This document shows, in pieces, positions 48,751-60,200 of a stretch of DNA of 64,000 bases (position 1 is its first letter; every line of letters begins with the position of its first letter). The stretch is from contig CAKSPZ010000001.1 of NCBI GenBank assembly GCA_934486635.1, positions 361,118 through 425,117 of the forward strand, read 5' to 3'. The position numbers and the translations under genes are program-made. This DNA is from an uncultured Eubacteriales bacterium (GTDB lineage: Bacteria; Bacillota; Clostridia; Oscillospirales; Acutalibacteraceae). The notes beneath the pieces are model-generated. The model was not told where the DNA came from. It saw only the letters and a program-made list of their open reading frames with translations, and did no database searches.

Positions 48751-51126
48751 TTAAGATCGAAGAGTAATACCCAATTTATCAAAAGCTTTTATTATTTTTT
48801 TAATAATACTATTTACTTGCTCTTCATTTAGTGTTGATTCAATTGAACGTAAAGAGACATTAAGTGCAACGCTTTTCTTATTTTGAGGAATTTGTTCTCC
48901 TTTGTAAATGTCAAAAATGTGTACATTTTCTAATAAATTACCAGCGGAAGTTTTAATTACTTTTGTTAATTCACCAACAGGAGTACTATCGTCACAAATT
49001 AAGGCTAAATCACGATTTACAGCAGGAAATTTAGCAATAGGATGATAGACTTTAGAATTATCTGAGGCTTGCATTAATGAATTAACATCCAGTTTAATAA
49101 CATAACTTCTTTTTGCAATATTATAGTTATCAAGTACCGATGGATGAACTTCAGCAATATATCCTAAAGTATTTTCGCCATGAGAGATAACAGCACAACG
49201 TCCAGGATGAAAATAAACAATATTTGAACAAGCAGTAACGTCATAATCCTTAACGGATAAATTATCCATTAAATCTTCTAAAATACCTTTAACATATAAA
49301 AAGTCAATTTGATTTCCATATAAACCAGCTATAAGAGTATTGGTTTCTGTAGGTAATTCTTCATTACCATTGGGAATGTACTCAGTAGCAATTTCAAATA
49401 GTTGTACATTTTCATTTTTATGATTATAGTTTGTAGATAATACATCCAACATAGAAACAAGTGCTGTTGTTCTCATCAAACTGGTATCCTCACCTAAAGG
49501 ATTAGCAATAACAACAGATTTTCTCAAGGAATGTTCATTTGGTAATAAAATCTTATCATATTGACGTGGACTAGTAAAAGAATAGGTCGTTATTTCATTC
49601 AATCCTAATGCTATCATAGAATTTGTGATTTTTTGCTCGAATTTTTGCATGTCTGTGTATTTACCATAATGGCTTCCTCTAAGTGGAGTAGAAGCGATAT
49701 TATTGTATCCATAAAACCTAGCTATTTCTTCGGCAATGTCTTGTTTCAATTTTAAATCCGGTCTAAAACTGGGAACAATAACATTTGAATCAATAACATG
49801 GCAATCAATTTTTTCTAATATATTAATCATTTCTTTTTCAGAGAGATTTATATTTAGAAATTTATTTATGAATTTAACGTCAAACGGAATTTTTGTTTCT
49901 ATATTTTTAGAGTTATCTACAATAAATGTTTCTTCTACAACGTCCCCCGCACCTAAAAGTTCAATTAATTCACATGCACGATTTAAAGCAGGAATACAGT
50001 TATTGGTATCAAGTCCTTTTTCAAAGCGAGCACTGGAGTCGGTACGTAGATTTTGTTCTTTAGAAGCTTTTCTTACAGATATCGAATCAAAGACAGCAGA
50101 TTCTAGTACAACGGTAGAAGTGTCATCCATTACAGAGCTAAATTCACCACCCATAACACCAGCAATAGCCATAGGTTTGTTTTTATTTGCAACAACTAAA
50201 TTGTTTTCATTTAAAGTACGTTCAACACCGTCAAGGGTAGTAATTTTTTCATTTTTATTTGCTTTGCGAACGTTTATTTGATTTCCTTCAATGAATCTTA
50301 AATCAAAAGCGTGCATTGGTTGACCGTACTCTAGCATTACATAGTTAGTAATATCAACAATGTTATTAATTGAACGAACACCCATAGCACGAAGACGTTC
50401 ACGAATAAAACGAGGAGATGGAGCTATTTTTACATTTTTTACGATTCTAGCGCTGTAAAAAGGACATAAATTAGGAGTAGAAACTGTTACCTTTAGTTCA
50501 TCGTTATTTTCTATGGTAGATTTTATCGTTGGTGTATGAAGCTTTAATTCTTTGTCAAAAGTAGCTGCAGTTTCTCTTGCAAGACCAATGACAGAGAGGC
50601 AATCAGGTCTGTTTGGAGTAATTTCAAATTCAAATATTGTATCGTTAAGACCAATAACCTCACGAATATCCTGACCAAGTTTATAATTATCTTCTTGCAA
50701 AACAAATATACCGTTTTTGTCAGCATAAGGGAAATCATTTAAATTAAGCCCAAGCTCATCCAAAGAGCACATCATACCACAACTTAAGACACCTCTTAGT
50801 TTTCCTTTCTTGATTTTAGTACCGTCTGTTAATGTAGAACCATCCAAGGCTACCGGAATAATATCATTGATTTTTAAATTTTTAGCTCCGGTCACAATTT
50901 GAATAGGTTCATTTTCACCTACATCAATCATGCATACAACTAATTTGTCTGCATTAGGATGCTTATCAATAGATAAGACTTTCCCGACAACCACGCGGTT
51001 GAGTTTTTCACCTTCAATTTCATACTTTTCAACTTTAGAACCGCTCATAGTCATTTTTTCAGAGAATTCCCTTGCATTTATATCTATATCAACAAAATCA
51101 TTTAACCATTTCATAGAAAGATTCAT
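48751..51126 (-). CDS. pheT: Phenylalanyl-tRNA synthetase beta subunit
   Basis: 791 aa, full length. Domains in order: N-terminal tRNA-binding EMAP-like domain (VVGKVLSIDKHPNADKL, about 45-150), B3/B4 editing region (RLRAMGVRSINNIVDITNYVM), B5 (about 400-475, ARFYGYNNI), the catalytic-like core (LGLNEITTYSFTSPRQ), and the C-terminal FDX-ACB anticodon-binding domain (KFPAVNRDLALICDD). It forms the alpha2-beta2 enzyme with PheS. Encoded 33 bp after pheS and controlled by the same T-box. Confidence 0.97.
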   Translation of the reverse strand: MNLSMKWLNDFVDIDINAREFSEKMTMSGSKVEKYEIEGEKLNRVVVGKVLSIDKHPNADKLVVCMIDVGENEPIQIVTGAKNLKINDIIPVALDGSTLTDGTKIKKGKLRGVLSCGMMCSLDELGLNLNDFPYADKNGIFVLQEDNYKLGQDIREVIGLNDTIFEFEITPNRPDCLSVIGLARETAATFDKELKLHTPTIKSTIENNDELKVTVSTPNLCPFYSARIVKNVKIAPSPRFIRERLRAMGVRSINNIVDITNYVMLEYGQPMHAFDLRFIEGNQINVRKANKNEKITTLDGVERTLNENNLVVANKNKPMAIAGVMGGEFSSVMDDTSTVVLESAVFDSISVRKASKEQNLRTDSSARFEKGLDTNNCIPALNRACELIELLGAGDVVEETFIVDNSKNIETKIPFDVKFINKFLNINLSEKEMINILEKIDCHVIDSNVIVPSFRPDLKLKQDIAEEIARFYGYNNIASTPLRGSHYGKYTDMQKFEQKITNSMIALGLNEITTYSFTSPRQYDKILLPNEHSLRKSVVIANPLGEDTSLMRTTALVSMLDVLSTNYNHKNENVQLFEIATEYIPNGNEELPTETNTLIAGLYGNQIDFLYVKGILEDLMDNLSVKDYDVTACSNIVYFHPGRCAVISHGENTLGYIAEVHPSVLDNYNIAKRSYVIKLDVNSLMQASDNSKVYHPIAKFPAVNRDLALICDDSTPVGELTKVIKTSAGNLLENVHIFDIYKGEQIPQNKKSVALNVSLRSIESTLNEEQVNSIIKKIIKAFDKLGITLRS

Positions 51127-51159
51127 AATAAAACCACCTTAATAAAATTTATTTATAAG

Positions 51160-52188
51160 TTAAAATTGATTTAAAAATCTAACATCATTTTCATAAAAAA
51201 GACGCATATCATCAATATTATATCGACGCATAGCGATTCTTTCCAGCCCAACGCCAAAAGCAAATCCACTGTAAATTTCAGGGTCTATGTTACAATTTTT
51301 TAAAACGGTAGGATGAACCATTCCGCAGCCCAAAATTTCAATCCAGCCTTCATTTTTGCATAAGCGACAACCTTTCCCGTGGCAATTAAAACATTGTACA
51401 TCAACTTCTGCGGATGGTTCGGTATATGGAAAATGATGTGGTCTGAATCTTACTACAGAACCTTCACCGTAAAGAGCTTCAATAAAAGACTCAAGTGTAC
51501 CTTTAAGGTCAGAAAAAGTAATACCTTTATCAACGACGAGTCCTTCAATTTGATGAAAAAGTGGGGAATGAGTTGCGTCAACTGCATCAGATCTATATAC
51601 TCGACCGGGAGATATAATTCTGATTGGAGGCTTAGAATTTTCCATGGTACGTATTTGAACACAAGAGGTTTGAGTTCGAAGTAAAATATTATCGTTAATA
51701 TAAAATGTATCTTGAGTATCTCTTGCAGGGTGATGTTTTGGCATATTTAAAGTTTCAAAGTTATAATAATCATTTTCTACCTCAGGACCGCTGACAATGT
51801 TGAACCCCATACCAATAAATATTTCTTTAACTTCATCTAAAACTGTTGTTAATGGATGACGGTGTCCAATATGATGTCTTTTACCAGGTAAAGTAACATC
51901 AATTTTTTCAGAAGAGAGTTTTTTATTAAGTTCAAATTCTTTTATTTTTTTCATATTTACATCTATATTTTTAGAGATAAAGTCACGAATTTCATTAGCT
52001 AATTGCCCCATAATAGGACGTTCTTCGTTTGAAAGTTTGCCCATTTGCTTTAATATAGCGGTAAGTTCACCTTTTTTCCCAAGGTATTTTACTCTAATTT
52101 CATCAATTTCTTTTTGAGTTTTAGCCTTTAGTAGATCCTTTTCTGCAGATATACGAATATTTTCCAGTTGTGTTTTCAAAAAAATCAC
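51160..52188 (-). CDS. pheS: Phenylalanyl-tRNA synthetase alpha subunit
   Basis: 342 aa. N-terminal coiled coil (about 1-95), then the class II catalytic core. Motif 2 region [20 protein letters not shown], the typical [20 protein letters not shown] segment, and motif 3 [16 protein letters not shown]. It activates phenylalanine and charges tRNA-Phe with PheT. The leader contains a T-box. GAGGTG RBS close to ATG 52188. Confidence 0.97.
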   Translation of the reverse strand: MIFLKTQLENIRISAEKDLLKAKTQKEIDEIRVKYLGKKGELTAILKQMGKLSNEERPIMGQLANEIRDFISKNIDVNMKKIKEFELNKKLSSEKIDVTLPGKRHHIGHRHPLTTVLDEVKEIFIGMGFNIVSGPEVENDYYNFETLNMPKHHPARDTQDTFYINDNILLRTQTSCVQIRTMENSKPPIRIISPGRVYRSDAVDATHSPLFHQIEGLVVDKGITFSDLKGTLESFIEALYGEGSVVRFRPHHFPYTEPSAEVDVQCFNCHGKGCRLCKNEGWIEILGCGMVHPTVLKNCNIDPEIYSGFAFGVGLERIAMRRYNIDDMRLFYENDVRFLNQF

Positions 52189-52203
52189 CTCATTAAAATA
52201 ATA

Positions 52204-52462
52204 AAAAATAAAAAAAGCCGCTATTCACCCCTTATAAAGGGACGAAAGCGAACCTTCCGCGGTACCACCCTTAATTTTTGCAAAAGCAAACACTTAAAAG
52301 AATATAACGGTTCTAACCGGTGTATCTTACATATCAAAATTTAGACGTTCAGATACACAGCTCAAAAGTGAACTTCGCTTTCAATTTTGCAGATAAGCTT
52401 TCAGCCGAGGCATTATCTCTCTTTATACAAAATTAATGAAAACTACTCTCTTCATCATAGCT
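52204..52462 (-). promoter_or_regulatory. T-box leader (Phe) of pheST
   Basis: Minus-strand leader with the hallmark AGGGTGGTACCGCGG (about 52272-52258) followed by a terminator stem and a run of T (52216-52204). The 5' part begins GATGAAGAGAG and has a stem I region with AGTTCACTT, where TTC (52372-52370) is the likely phenylalanine specifier codon. Uncharged tRNA-Phe would stabilise the antiterminator and allow pheST transcription. Confidence 0.92.
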
Positions 52463-52471
52463 ATTAAAATA

Positions 52472-52500
52472 AATATAACATTTTTTTTTTGAGGTTTCAA
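52472..52500 (-). promoter_or_regulatory. Promoter of the pheST T-box leader
   Basis: Minus strand TTGAAA (52500-52495), a 17-bp spacer and TATATT (52477-52472), about 10 bp before the leader RNA. Confidence 0.65.
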
Positions 52501-52563
52501 GTATATTTTTAAGTATTACTTGATGTATATCAATATATGTATTATAATAAATTTCGCATTTCA

Positions 52564-52600
52564 AAAATAAAAAAGCCTTTTACCAATAAATGTAAAAGGC
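52564..52600 (-). terminator. Terminator of the HPr-like gene
   Basis: GCCTTTTAC (52575-52583) pairs with GTAAAAGGC (52592-52600). On the minus strand a T run follows. Confidence 0.85.
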
Positions 52601-52631
52601 GAAGAACAAGACAGAAAAAGTTATATTTTAT

Positions 52632-52874
52632 TTACATAGCTTTTGAAGCTAAACTAAATTCTTTTAATTTTTCTAAAAAGTCAGATGGACAATTATCACT
52701 TACTTCAACCTGTAAAGGTTTTGAAAGATCTAAACCAAAGATACCCATAATTGACTTACCATTTATTATGTACTTATCAGAAAATAAAGTAATAGGAAAA
52801 TCATATTGATTTGCAAAAGAAACAAATTTCTTAACAGTTTCAATATCAGATAATAAAATGTCCTCTTTATACAT
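52632..52874 (-). CDS. HPr-like protein without the phosphorylatable histidine
   Basis: 80 aa from ATG 52874 (GGGAGG 8 nt upstream). The HPr fold is suggested by VKKFVSFANQYDFPITLFSD, then INGKSIMGIFGLDLSKPLQVEV, including the Ser46-like SIMGIF segment. The N-terminal GLHARP motif with His15 is absent, so it cannot act as a PTS phosphocarrier. Like Crh it might have a regulatory role, or another one entirely. Stands alone with its own terminator. Confidence 0.78.
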   Translation of the reverse strand: MYKEDILLSDIETVKKFVSFANQYDFPITLFSDKYIINGKSIMGIFGLDLSKPLQVEVSDNCPSDFLEKLKEFSLASKAM

Positions 52875-53014
52875 TTTGTACCTCCCAAAATTTAAAACAA
52901 TTAATAGTGCCATAAATATGTTATCAATATAATTAGGATAGGTCAAGATAATTGTAGAATTTTAATCTTAAAAAAGGAATTTTTTTAGAAAACTATTAAA
53001 AAAAGGAGAAAAAA

Positions 53015-54304
53015 ATGAAAATTTTTATATTAACTTTCGGATGTAAAGTAAATCAGTATGAATCTGAAGCAATTCTTGAAAATTTTTGTAAATCAGGTTG
53101 CACAAAAACAGATGATTTTACAAAAGCAGATGTGATAATTGTAAATTCTTGTACGGTGACATCGGAAAGCGATAAAAAAGTGAAAAAAGCTTTACGAAGG
53201 TTTAGAAAAAATAATGAAAATGCAGTGTTGGTATTAACTGGTTGTATGCCACAGGCTTTTCCAAAGGAAATGGAAAGTTTAAATGACGCAGATGTGATTT
53301 TAGGAAATTCAGATAGAAGTGATATTCTGCCAGCAATTTTAGAATTTATGAATAATAAAAACAAAATAGTAAGAATAAAACCATATAATAAAAATACAAA
53401 ATTTGAAAAGACCTCAATAAATGATTTTGAAGATAGAACTCGTGCATTTTTAAAAATAGAGGATGGTTGCAATAGGTTTTGTTCTTACTGCATAATACCA
53501 TATGCAAGAGGTAGAGTTCGTTCGAAGTCTGTCGATGAAATATTATTTGAAGTTGAAAATTTATCCCAAAAAGGATATAAGGAAATAGTACTTGTTGGGA
53601 TAAATTTGTCTGCATATGGAACGGATATTGATTCGAGCTTATGTGAAGCAATCGAAACAGTGTGTGGAGTAAATGGGATAGAAAGGGTAAGATTAGGCTC
53701 ACTTGAACCGGAACAAATGGATGAAAATACAATAAAAAGACTTGCAAAACAAGCTAAATTATGTCCACAATTTCATTTATCATTGCAAAGTGGATGTGAT
53801 GACACGTTAGAAAGGATGAACAGGCATTACAAGACAGATGAATATTTAAAAATAGTAGAAAATTTAAGAAAGTATTTTAAAAATGCATCAATTACAACAG
53901 ATGTGATGGTAGGATTTGCAGGTGAAACAAATAAAGAGTTTGAAAAATCTGTAGAATTTGTAAAAAAGATAGGTTTTGCAAAAGTTCATGTGTTTCCTTA
54001 CTCTGTTAGAGAAGGAACAAGAGCAGCTACGTTTGAAAACCAAGTAAATTCAGAAATAAAAAAACAAAGAAGCAAAATAATGATTGATGAAACTAATAAA
54101 ACAACTTTTGATTTTTTAAAATCTCAAGTTGGAAAAATAGAACCTGTTTTATATGAAAGACGAACTGATGATGGTTACTTTGAAGGTTATACAAGTAATT
54201 ATACAAAAGTTAAAGTAAAAACAGACAAAGATTTACATTCAAAAATAATTATGACCAATATTATTAATGCAGAAAATGATTTTTGTTTTGGAGAACTTTT
54301 GTAA
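53015..54304 (+). CDS. mtaB: tRNA t6A37 methylthiotransferase MtaB
   Basis: 429 aa. N-terminal UPF0004 domain with three Cys for the second iron-sulfur cluster (TFGCKVNQYESEAI, NSCTVTSESDKK, LTGCMPQ). Radical SAM core with DGCNRFCSYCIIPYARG (CxxxCxxC, about 148-160), and a C-terminal TRAM domain (GYTSNYTKVKVKTD). It converts t6A to ms2t6A at position 37 of ANN-reading tRNAs. TVTSESDKK and length place it in MtaB, not MiaB or RimO. Confidence 0.95.
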   Translation: MKIFILTFGCKVNQYESEAILENFCKSGCTKTDDFTKADVIIVNSCTVTSESDKKVKKALRRFRKNNENAVLVLTGCMPQAFPKEMESLNDADVILGNSDRSDILPAILEFMNNKNKIVRIKPYNKNTKFEKTSINDFEDRTRAFLKIEDGCNRFCSYCIIPYARGRVRSKSVDEILFEVENLSQKGYKEIVLVGINLSAYGTDIDSSLCEAIETVCGVNGIERVRLGSLEPEQMDENTIKRLAKQAKLCPQFHLSLQSGCDDTLERMNRHYKTDEYLKIVENLRKYFKNASITTDVMVGFAGETNKEFEKSVEFVKKIGFAKVHVFPYSVREGTRAATFENQVNSEIKKQRSKIMIDETNKTTFDFLKSQVGKIEPVLYERRTDDGYFEGYTSNYTKVKVKTDKDLHSKIIMTNIINAENDFCFGELL

Positions 54305-54305
54305 A

Positions 54306-55544
54306 TTAATTTAAAACTGACATAACATTTTGAATTTCTCCATAAGCCTTTTCATTTTTAAAATCTTCAAAAGAAAATAACATAAAACCATCGCAACCTA
54401 TTTGTCTGCATTGTTCTACTTGAGTCTTTAAAATATTATCATGATTTTTCCAAGTTCCATTGTCAGCATCACTTCCAGCTTTATACATTGCAAGGCCAAA
54501 GTAAAGCTTTATATCTTTACACTTTATAATATCTTTCCACTGCTTCATTGATTTAGAAAAAGGCAAAAGGGGATGCTCTAAGCTTACATAAGTCTGTGGG
54601 CATATATAATCTATATATCCGGGTGTTTTACACCAAGTAAAAACATCTGCTCCTACTTTTAGGTCATTATCAACATTACATTGAGGAGAAATTCCAAATG
54701 ATACGTTAGGTTTTATGCTTTTTATTGCATTATATGTACCTGATATTAAATTGTTAATATTTGCAAGTCTCCACTGTATCTGAGATAAAGGACATTCATT
54801 GCCAGAACAAGAGCAGTAATTGTTGTAACAAATTTTATCAAGCTCACAGTTATCATTGGGGTAAAAATAATCATCAAATTGTATTCCGTCAACAGGATAC
54901 TTTTCTACAATCTCTTTTACTCCGTCTATTATAATTTTTCGTATTTTTGAATATCCAGGATTCAAGTATTTTCCAGTATCTGTTTCCATTATAATATCAA
55001 CGGGATTATTGGAATCATTTTTTAAAACATTGTAAATATTAGATTCACATAGTACGTTAGGAGTGTTATTTATTTGTATTCTCATAGGATTTACCCAGGC
55101 ATGAAACTGCATTTTTGCATTATGAGTAGCGGTTATCATGTAATCAAGAGGGTCAAAACCAGGAGATTTACCCTGTTCCCCCGAAATTATATTTGACCAA
55201 GGAAAATAATTGGAAGGATAAAGCGAATCATTAAAAGGCCGAACATGTACAACTAAAGTGTTAATGTTATGTTTTTTAGATTCATCAATAATATTATCAA
55301 ATTTCTTTTTAAATTCAACTTCACTATAATCAGAACCAGACATGTTTAAAGACATAAACGAAACCCAAACAGCTCTCATTTCATTAGTACTTTGTGTTTC
55401 TATCTTAATTTTATCTTTTAGTTTGGTTTCCAAGTTAGAATTAACTGCAGCTACATTTATTACGGGAGTACTTTTGTAATTCATAGCTAAAATAATAGTA
55501 AGTACTAAAGAAATTAAGGAAATTATTAAAGGTTTATTTTTCAT
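54306..55544 (-). CDS. Secreted glycoside-hydrolase-like protein (GHL10/DUF187)
   Basis: 412 aa from ATG 55544 (AAAAAGG 9 nt upstream). A signal anchor at residues 5-25 places it outside the cell. A TIM barrel follows: MRAVWVSFMSLNMSG, VHVRPFNDSLYPS, FHAWVNPMRIQINN, and the acidic site VDGIQFDDYFYPND, then CPQTYVS. Family members are putative glycan hydrolases acting on cell-wall or surface polysaccharide. Four Cys around 265-275 (YCSCSGNEC) are unusual and may form a disulfide loop. Convergent with mtaB, 1 bp apart. Confidence 0.85.
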   Translation of the reverse strand: MKNKPLIISLISLVLTIILAMNYKSTPVINVAAVNSNLETKLKDKIKIETQSTNEMRAVWVSFMSLNMSGSDYSEVEFKKKFDNIIDESKKHNINTLVVHVRPFNDSLYPSNYFPWSNIISGEQGKSPGFDPLDYMITATHNAKMQFHAWVNPMRIQINNTPNVLCESNIYNVLKNDSNNPVDIIMETDTGKYLNPGYSKIRKIIIDGVKEIVEKYPVDGIQFDDYFYPNDNCELDKICYNNYCSCSGNECPLSQIQWRLANINNLISGTYNAIKSIKPNVSFGISPQCNVDNDLKVGADVFTWCKTPGYIDYICPQTYVSLEHPLLPFSKSMKQWKDIIKCKDIKLYFGLAMYKAGSDADNGTWKNHDNILKTQVEQCRQIGCDGFMLFSFEDFKNEKAYGEIQNVMSVLN

Positions 55545-55712
55545 TTTTACCATCCTTTTTATATACTGATGTTTATAATATAATAATAGTGCAATGTAAG
55601 ACAAATATAGGAAAAATAATTACACAAGTCAATAAAAAAATCTTTAAAATTTAAATATATTATGATATAATTTAGAGCAAAAGATAAAAATATATACAAG
55701 GAGCGAATTTTT

Positions 55713-56489
55713 TTGAAGGCGCATATCGAAACATTTGGAAGGTATAAATATCTTCTTAAAAATCTTATAGTAAAAGATGTAAAACTAAAATATAGACGAT
55801 CCATTCTTGGGATACTATGGAGCGTTTTAAATCCATTACTTATGATGATAGTAATATCAGCGGTATTTTCCAGCATATTTAAAATAAAAGTTGAAAATTT
55901 TCCAATATATTATTTAACTGGTTCAACATTATTTAACATGTTGTCGGAAACCACCAGTAGTTCAATGATGTCTGTATTGGATTCAAGTAGTCTTATAAAA
56001 AAAGTATATATACCTAAATATATATTCCCACTTGAAAAATGTATGTTTGGTTTTATAAATTTTTTATTTTCAATGATAGCAGTTGCAATAATGTTTTTAA
56101 TTTTCAAATATCCAGTTCATTTAACTGTTTTGTTGTTTCCAATACCAGTATTTTATACTTTGGTATTTTCAGTGGGCTTAGGATTAATTTTATCGGCAGT
56201 TAGTGTATTTTTTAGAGACATCATTCATCTTTATTCTGTTTTATTGGTGGCGTGGAATTATCTTACACCTATTGTATATCCTTATGATATTTTAAGTAAC
56301 GAAATGAAGGGAATAATGCAATTTAATCCAATGTTTCACTATGTTCAGTATTTTAGAGATGTATTAATGTATAATACTGTTCCAGGTATTGAAGAAAATT
56401 TAATTTGTATTGCAATGGCATTTGCAACTTTAATTATAGGCCTTTTATTTTTTAAGAAAAGGCAAGATAATTTTATTTTGTATATTTAA
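55713..56489 (+). CDS. Polysaccharide ABC exporter, permease (Wzm/TagG-like)
   Basis: 258 aa, TTG start with AAGGAG upstream. ABC-2 membrane domain with six helices. The N-terminal segment KDVKLKYRRSILGILWSVLNPL is the family hallmark, and FFRDIIHLYSVLLVAWNYLTP and FNPMFHYVQYFRD are near the C-terminus. With the ATPase downstream it exports lipid-linked glycan or teichoic acid. Confidence 0.9.
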   Translation: MKAHIETFGRYKYLLKNLIVKDVKLKYRRSILGILWSVLNPLLMMIVISAVFSSIFKIKVENFPIYYLTGSTLFNMLSETTSSSMMSVLDSSSLIKKVYIPKYIFPLEKCMFGFINFLFSMIAVAIMFLIFKYPVHLTVLLFPIPVFYTLVFSVGLGLILSAVSVFFRDIIHLYSVLLVAWNYLTPIVYPYDILSNEMKGIMQFNPMFHYVQYFRDVLMYNTVPGIEENLICIAMAFATLIIGLLFFKKRQDNFILYI

Positions 56490-56508
56490 AGAAGGTTAAG
56501 GTGAGACT

Positions 56509-57240
56509 TTGGAGAACATAATAGAAGTTAAAGATGTAGAAATGCATTTTAACATGAGTAAAGAAAAAATAGATAACTTAAAAGAATATATAATAAAATT
56601 GGCTAAAAGACAACTTATGTATGAAGACTTTACTGCACTTGATAAAGTTAGTGTAAACGTAAAAAAGGGAGAAGTCTTTGGTATAGTGGGCCATAATGGA
56701 TCAGGAAAAAGTACTTTTTTAAAAACTATATCTGGAATATTAAAACCAACAGTTGGTTCTGTGAAGATTAATGGTTCAATAGCACCATTAATAGAATTGG
56801 GAGCCGGATTTGATCTTGATTTAACAGCTAGAGAAAATATATATTTAAATGGTTCGGTGCTGGGCTTTTCAAATCAAATGATAAATGAGAAATTTGATGA
56901 TATAGTTGAATTTTCAGAATTACATGATTTTTTAGATGTACCAATGAAAAACTATTCATCCGGAATGGTGGCAAGAATAGGTTTTGCAGTAGCTACTATG
57001 GTAAAACCGGATATATTAATAGTTGATGAAATATTATCAGTTGGTGATTTTTTGTTTCAACAAAAATGTGAAAAAAGGATTAATGAACTTATGGAAGGAG
57101 GAACAACTGTACTTATTGTTTCTCATGTGTTGGAGCAAATAAGGAGGTTATGTACAAGGGTAATGTGGTTAGATAAAGGTAAAGTTAAAATGATTGGAGA
57201 TACTAAGACTGTTTGTGATGCATATGAAAAAGGTATTTGA
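56509..57240 (+). CDS. Polysaccharide ABC exporter, ATPase (Wzt/TagH-like)
   Basis: 243 aa, TTG start with AAGGTGAG. Walker A GIVGHNGSGKSTFL (about 59-71), Q-loop region APLIELGAGFDLDLTARENI characteristic of Wzt, signature YSSGMVARIGF, Walker B DILIVDEILSVGD and the switch His in IVSHVLEQ. No C-terminal carbohydrate-binding domain is present, so export is probably not coupled to a chain-end modification. An extra residue block precedes Walker A (NLKEYIIKLAKRQ), as in TagH. Confidence 0.92.
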   Translation: MENIIEVKDVEMHFNMSKEKIDNLKEYIIKLAKRQLMYEDFTALDKVSVNVKKGEVFGIVGHNGSGKSTFLKTISGILKPTVGSVKINGSIAPLIELGAGFDLDLTARENIYLNGSVLGFSNQMINEKFDDIVEFSELHDFLDVPMKNYSSGMVARIGFAVATMVKPDILIVDEILSVGDFLFQQKCEKRINELMEGGTTVLIVSHVLEQIRRLCTRVMWLDKGKVKMIGDTKTVCDAYEKGI

Positions 57241-57289
57241 AATTAACTCTTAAAATTTTTGTTTAACACACAGAGGAGGCTTTTTCTTC

Positions 57290-60200
57290 ATGGAATTTAC
57301 TGGTGAAAGATTAGTACTTGGGAAGGTAGATTTAGAATTAGAAGTAGAACACGTAAATAGATATGAATTTGCGTCAACCTTAATAAAAGGAAAAAAAGTT
57401 CTTGATGCGGCATGCGGAACAGGTTATGGGTCAGCGATATTATCTAAATATGCACAAGAAGTATGCGGAATAGATATATCAATAGACGCAGTTAAATATG
57501 CATCCGATAATTATAATAAAGAAAATTTAAATTTTAAGGTAGCTGATATTGAAAATTTACCTTTTGAAGATAATTATTTTGATGTAGTTGTTTCATTTGA
57601 AACAATAGAACATGTAAATGCAGAAAAACAAAAAAAGTTTTTATCTGAAATAAAGAGAGTTTTAAAAGAGGATGGTATACTTGTAATATCTACTCCTAAT
57701 TGTGAAGTGTATGACAAAAGAGGAGAAAATAAATTTCATGTATCTGAGTTTTCATTTGTTGGTTTTGAAAGCTTTCTTAAAAGTAAGTTTGAGAAAGTTA
57801 AAATATTAAGTCAAAAGTTTGAAGTAGGAAATATTATTGCTGTAGATGGGATATCAAAAGCAATATCGAAAAATAATATGACCCCAGAGACTTCAGATTA
57901 TATGATAGCAATTTGTACAGACAAAAGATTTCCAATTATAAACGGTAGATTTGATTTATATAAAGACAATAAATATAATGAAGTGATTCAGTGGGCAATT
58001 AAAAATCACAAGATGAATGAAAATTTGAATAACAAAATAAGTGAGATAATATCAGAAAAAGAACAGATAAATAAAAAAATTGAGGAGAAAAACGAACTTA
58101 TAAATAAACTCTTAATAGAAAATGCCAAAATACAACAAGATAATGCTGATTTTGATAAGGAAAATGATGAGCTAGAAAAAGAATTGGCTAAAGCGTCAAT
58201 AAAGTATAAAGATGTAAGTAGTGAATTAGAACGAGTTTATAATTCAAGAGGGCATAAAATGTTAGAAAAATTATATAAAATTGAAGGAGTTATGGTTCCA
58301 CCAGGCTCTAGAAGAAGATTTATTTTAAAGATGATACTAAAAGTAATAAGGCATCCAATAAAATATATAAAAAAATTAACTTTCACTAATATAAGAAACT
58401 TTATGTTATTGATAAAACAAGGAAATATATATTCAATTGGAGAAAAGTTAAATTTGCTGGATGATGAAAAGTGTGATTTTGTTTTCGAAGAAGTTGATTT
58501 TAAACAAACTGAATTTGAAAAATTAAAAGTACCAATGTGTGAGGTTCCGTTAGTTTCTATTATTATACCTGTTTATAATCAATTTCATTATACCTATAAC
58601 TGTATTAAATCGATAATACGTCATACAAAAGGTGTGCAATATGAAATTATAGTAGCGGATGATGTATCGACAGATAAGACGAAAGAAATAGAAAATATAA
58701 TAGAAAATATAAAAGTTATTCACAATGAGAAAAATTTAGGATTTCTTTTAAACTGTAATAATGCAGCAAAATTAGCAAGGGGTAAGTATATTCACTTTTT
58801 AAATAATGATACAAGTGTACAAAGGCATTGGTTGTCAACTTTAGTTGATTTGATAGAGAGTGATGATACAATTGGTATGGTTGGCTCAAAATTGGTATAT
58901 CCAACAGGTGTTTTGCAAGAAGCAGGTGGAATTTTTTGGAATGATGCAAGTGCTTGGAATTATGGACGAAATAAAAGTCCGATGGCAGCTGAGTATAACT
59001 ATGTAAAAGATGTTGATTATATATCCGGAGCTAGTATTATGATATATAAATCCTTATGGGATGAAATTGGTGGATTTGATGAAAGATATGTTCCGGCATA
59101 CTACGAAGATAGTGACTTAGCCTTTGAGGTTAGAAAGCATGGGTATAGAGTAGTATATCAACCGGAATCTGTAGTAGTACACTTTGAAGGAATGTCTAAC
59201 GGTACAGATACAAGCACAGGTGTAAAAGCTTATCAGGTTGAAAATAAGGATAAATTTTATGAAAAATGGAAAGACGTATTACAAAGAGATCACTTTAAAA
59301 ATGGTGAAAATGTTTTTTTAGCAAGAGACCGTTCTAAGGATAAAAAGTGTATATTATTTGTGGATCATTATGTTCCGACTTTTGATAAAGATGCAGGGTC
59401 ACGAGCAACATACCAACACTTAAAAATGATGGTTGATTTAGGCTATAATATCAAGTTCATAGGTGATAACTTTTTAAAATATGAAAAGTATACAAAAGCT
59501 TTAGAAGATATGGGGATAGAAGTTCTTTACGGAAGAAAATATGCTTTGGGATGGAAAGCATGGATAAAAGAAAACGCTAAATATATAGATACTATAGTTT
59601 TAAGTCGACCACATATTTCTAAAAATTATATAGATTTTGTAAAAGCCAATACTAACGCAAAAATTGTGTACTATATTCATGATTTACATTTTTTGCGTGA
59701 AAGTAGGGAATATGAAATAACTAAAGATCCTAAATTAAAAGCTTCTTCAGAATATTGGAAGGAGATAGAAATGGATTTAATGGAAAAATCAGATAAAGTA
59801 GTAACATTTAGTTCTGATGAGAAAAATATTATAGAAAAAAGTTTTAAAAATAAGGCTGTAGTTACACCAATATTTATTTTTGATAAGTTTGATAATACTG
59901 AGGTGGATTTATTAGGTAAAAAAAATATAATGTTTGTTGGAGGGTTTAACCATAAACCAAATGAAGATGGAGTTTTATGGTTTATAAACGAAGTTTGGCC
60001 AACAGTGTCTGAAAAACTTCCTGATTGTAAGTTCATTATAGCTGGGTCTAATCCTACAGAAAAAATAAAAAAATTAGAATCTGATAGAATAAAAGTTACA
60101 GGATTTGTTTCTGACGAGCAGCTGGAAGAGTACTATAATAGTTGCAGAGTTTGTGTTGTACCGTTAAGATATGGTGCAGGAGTAAAAGGTAAAACGATAG

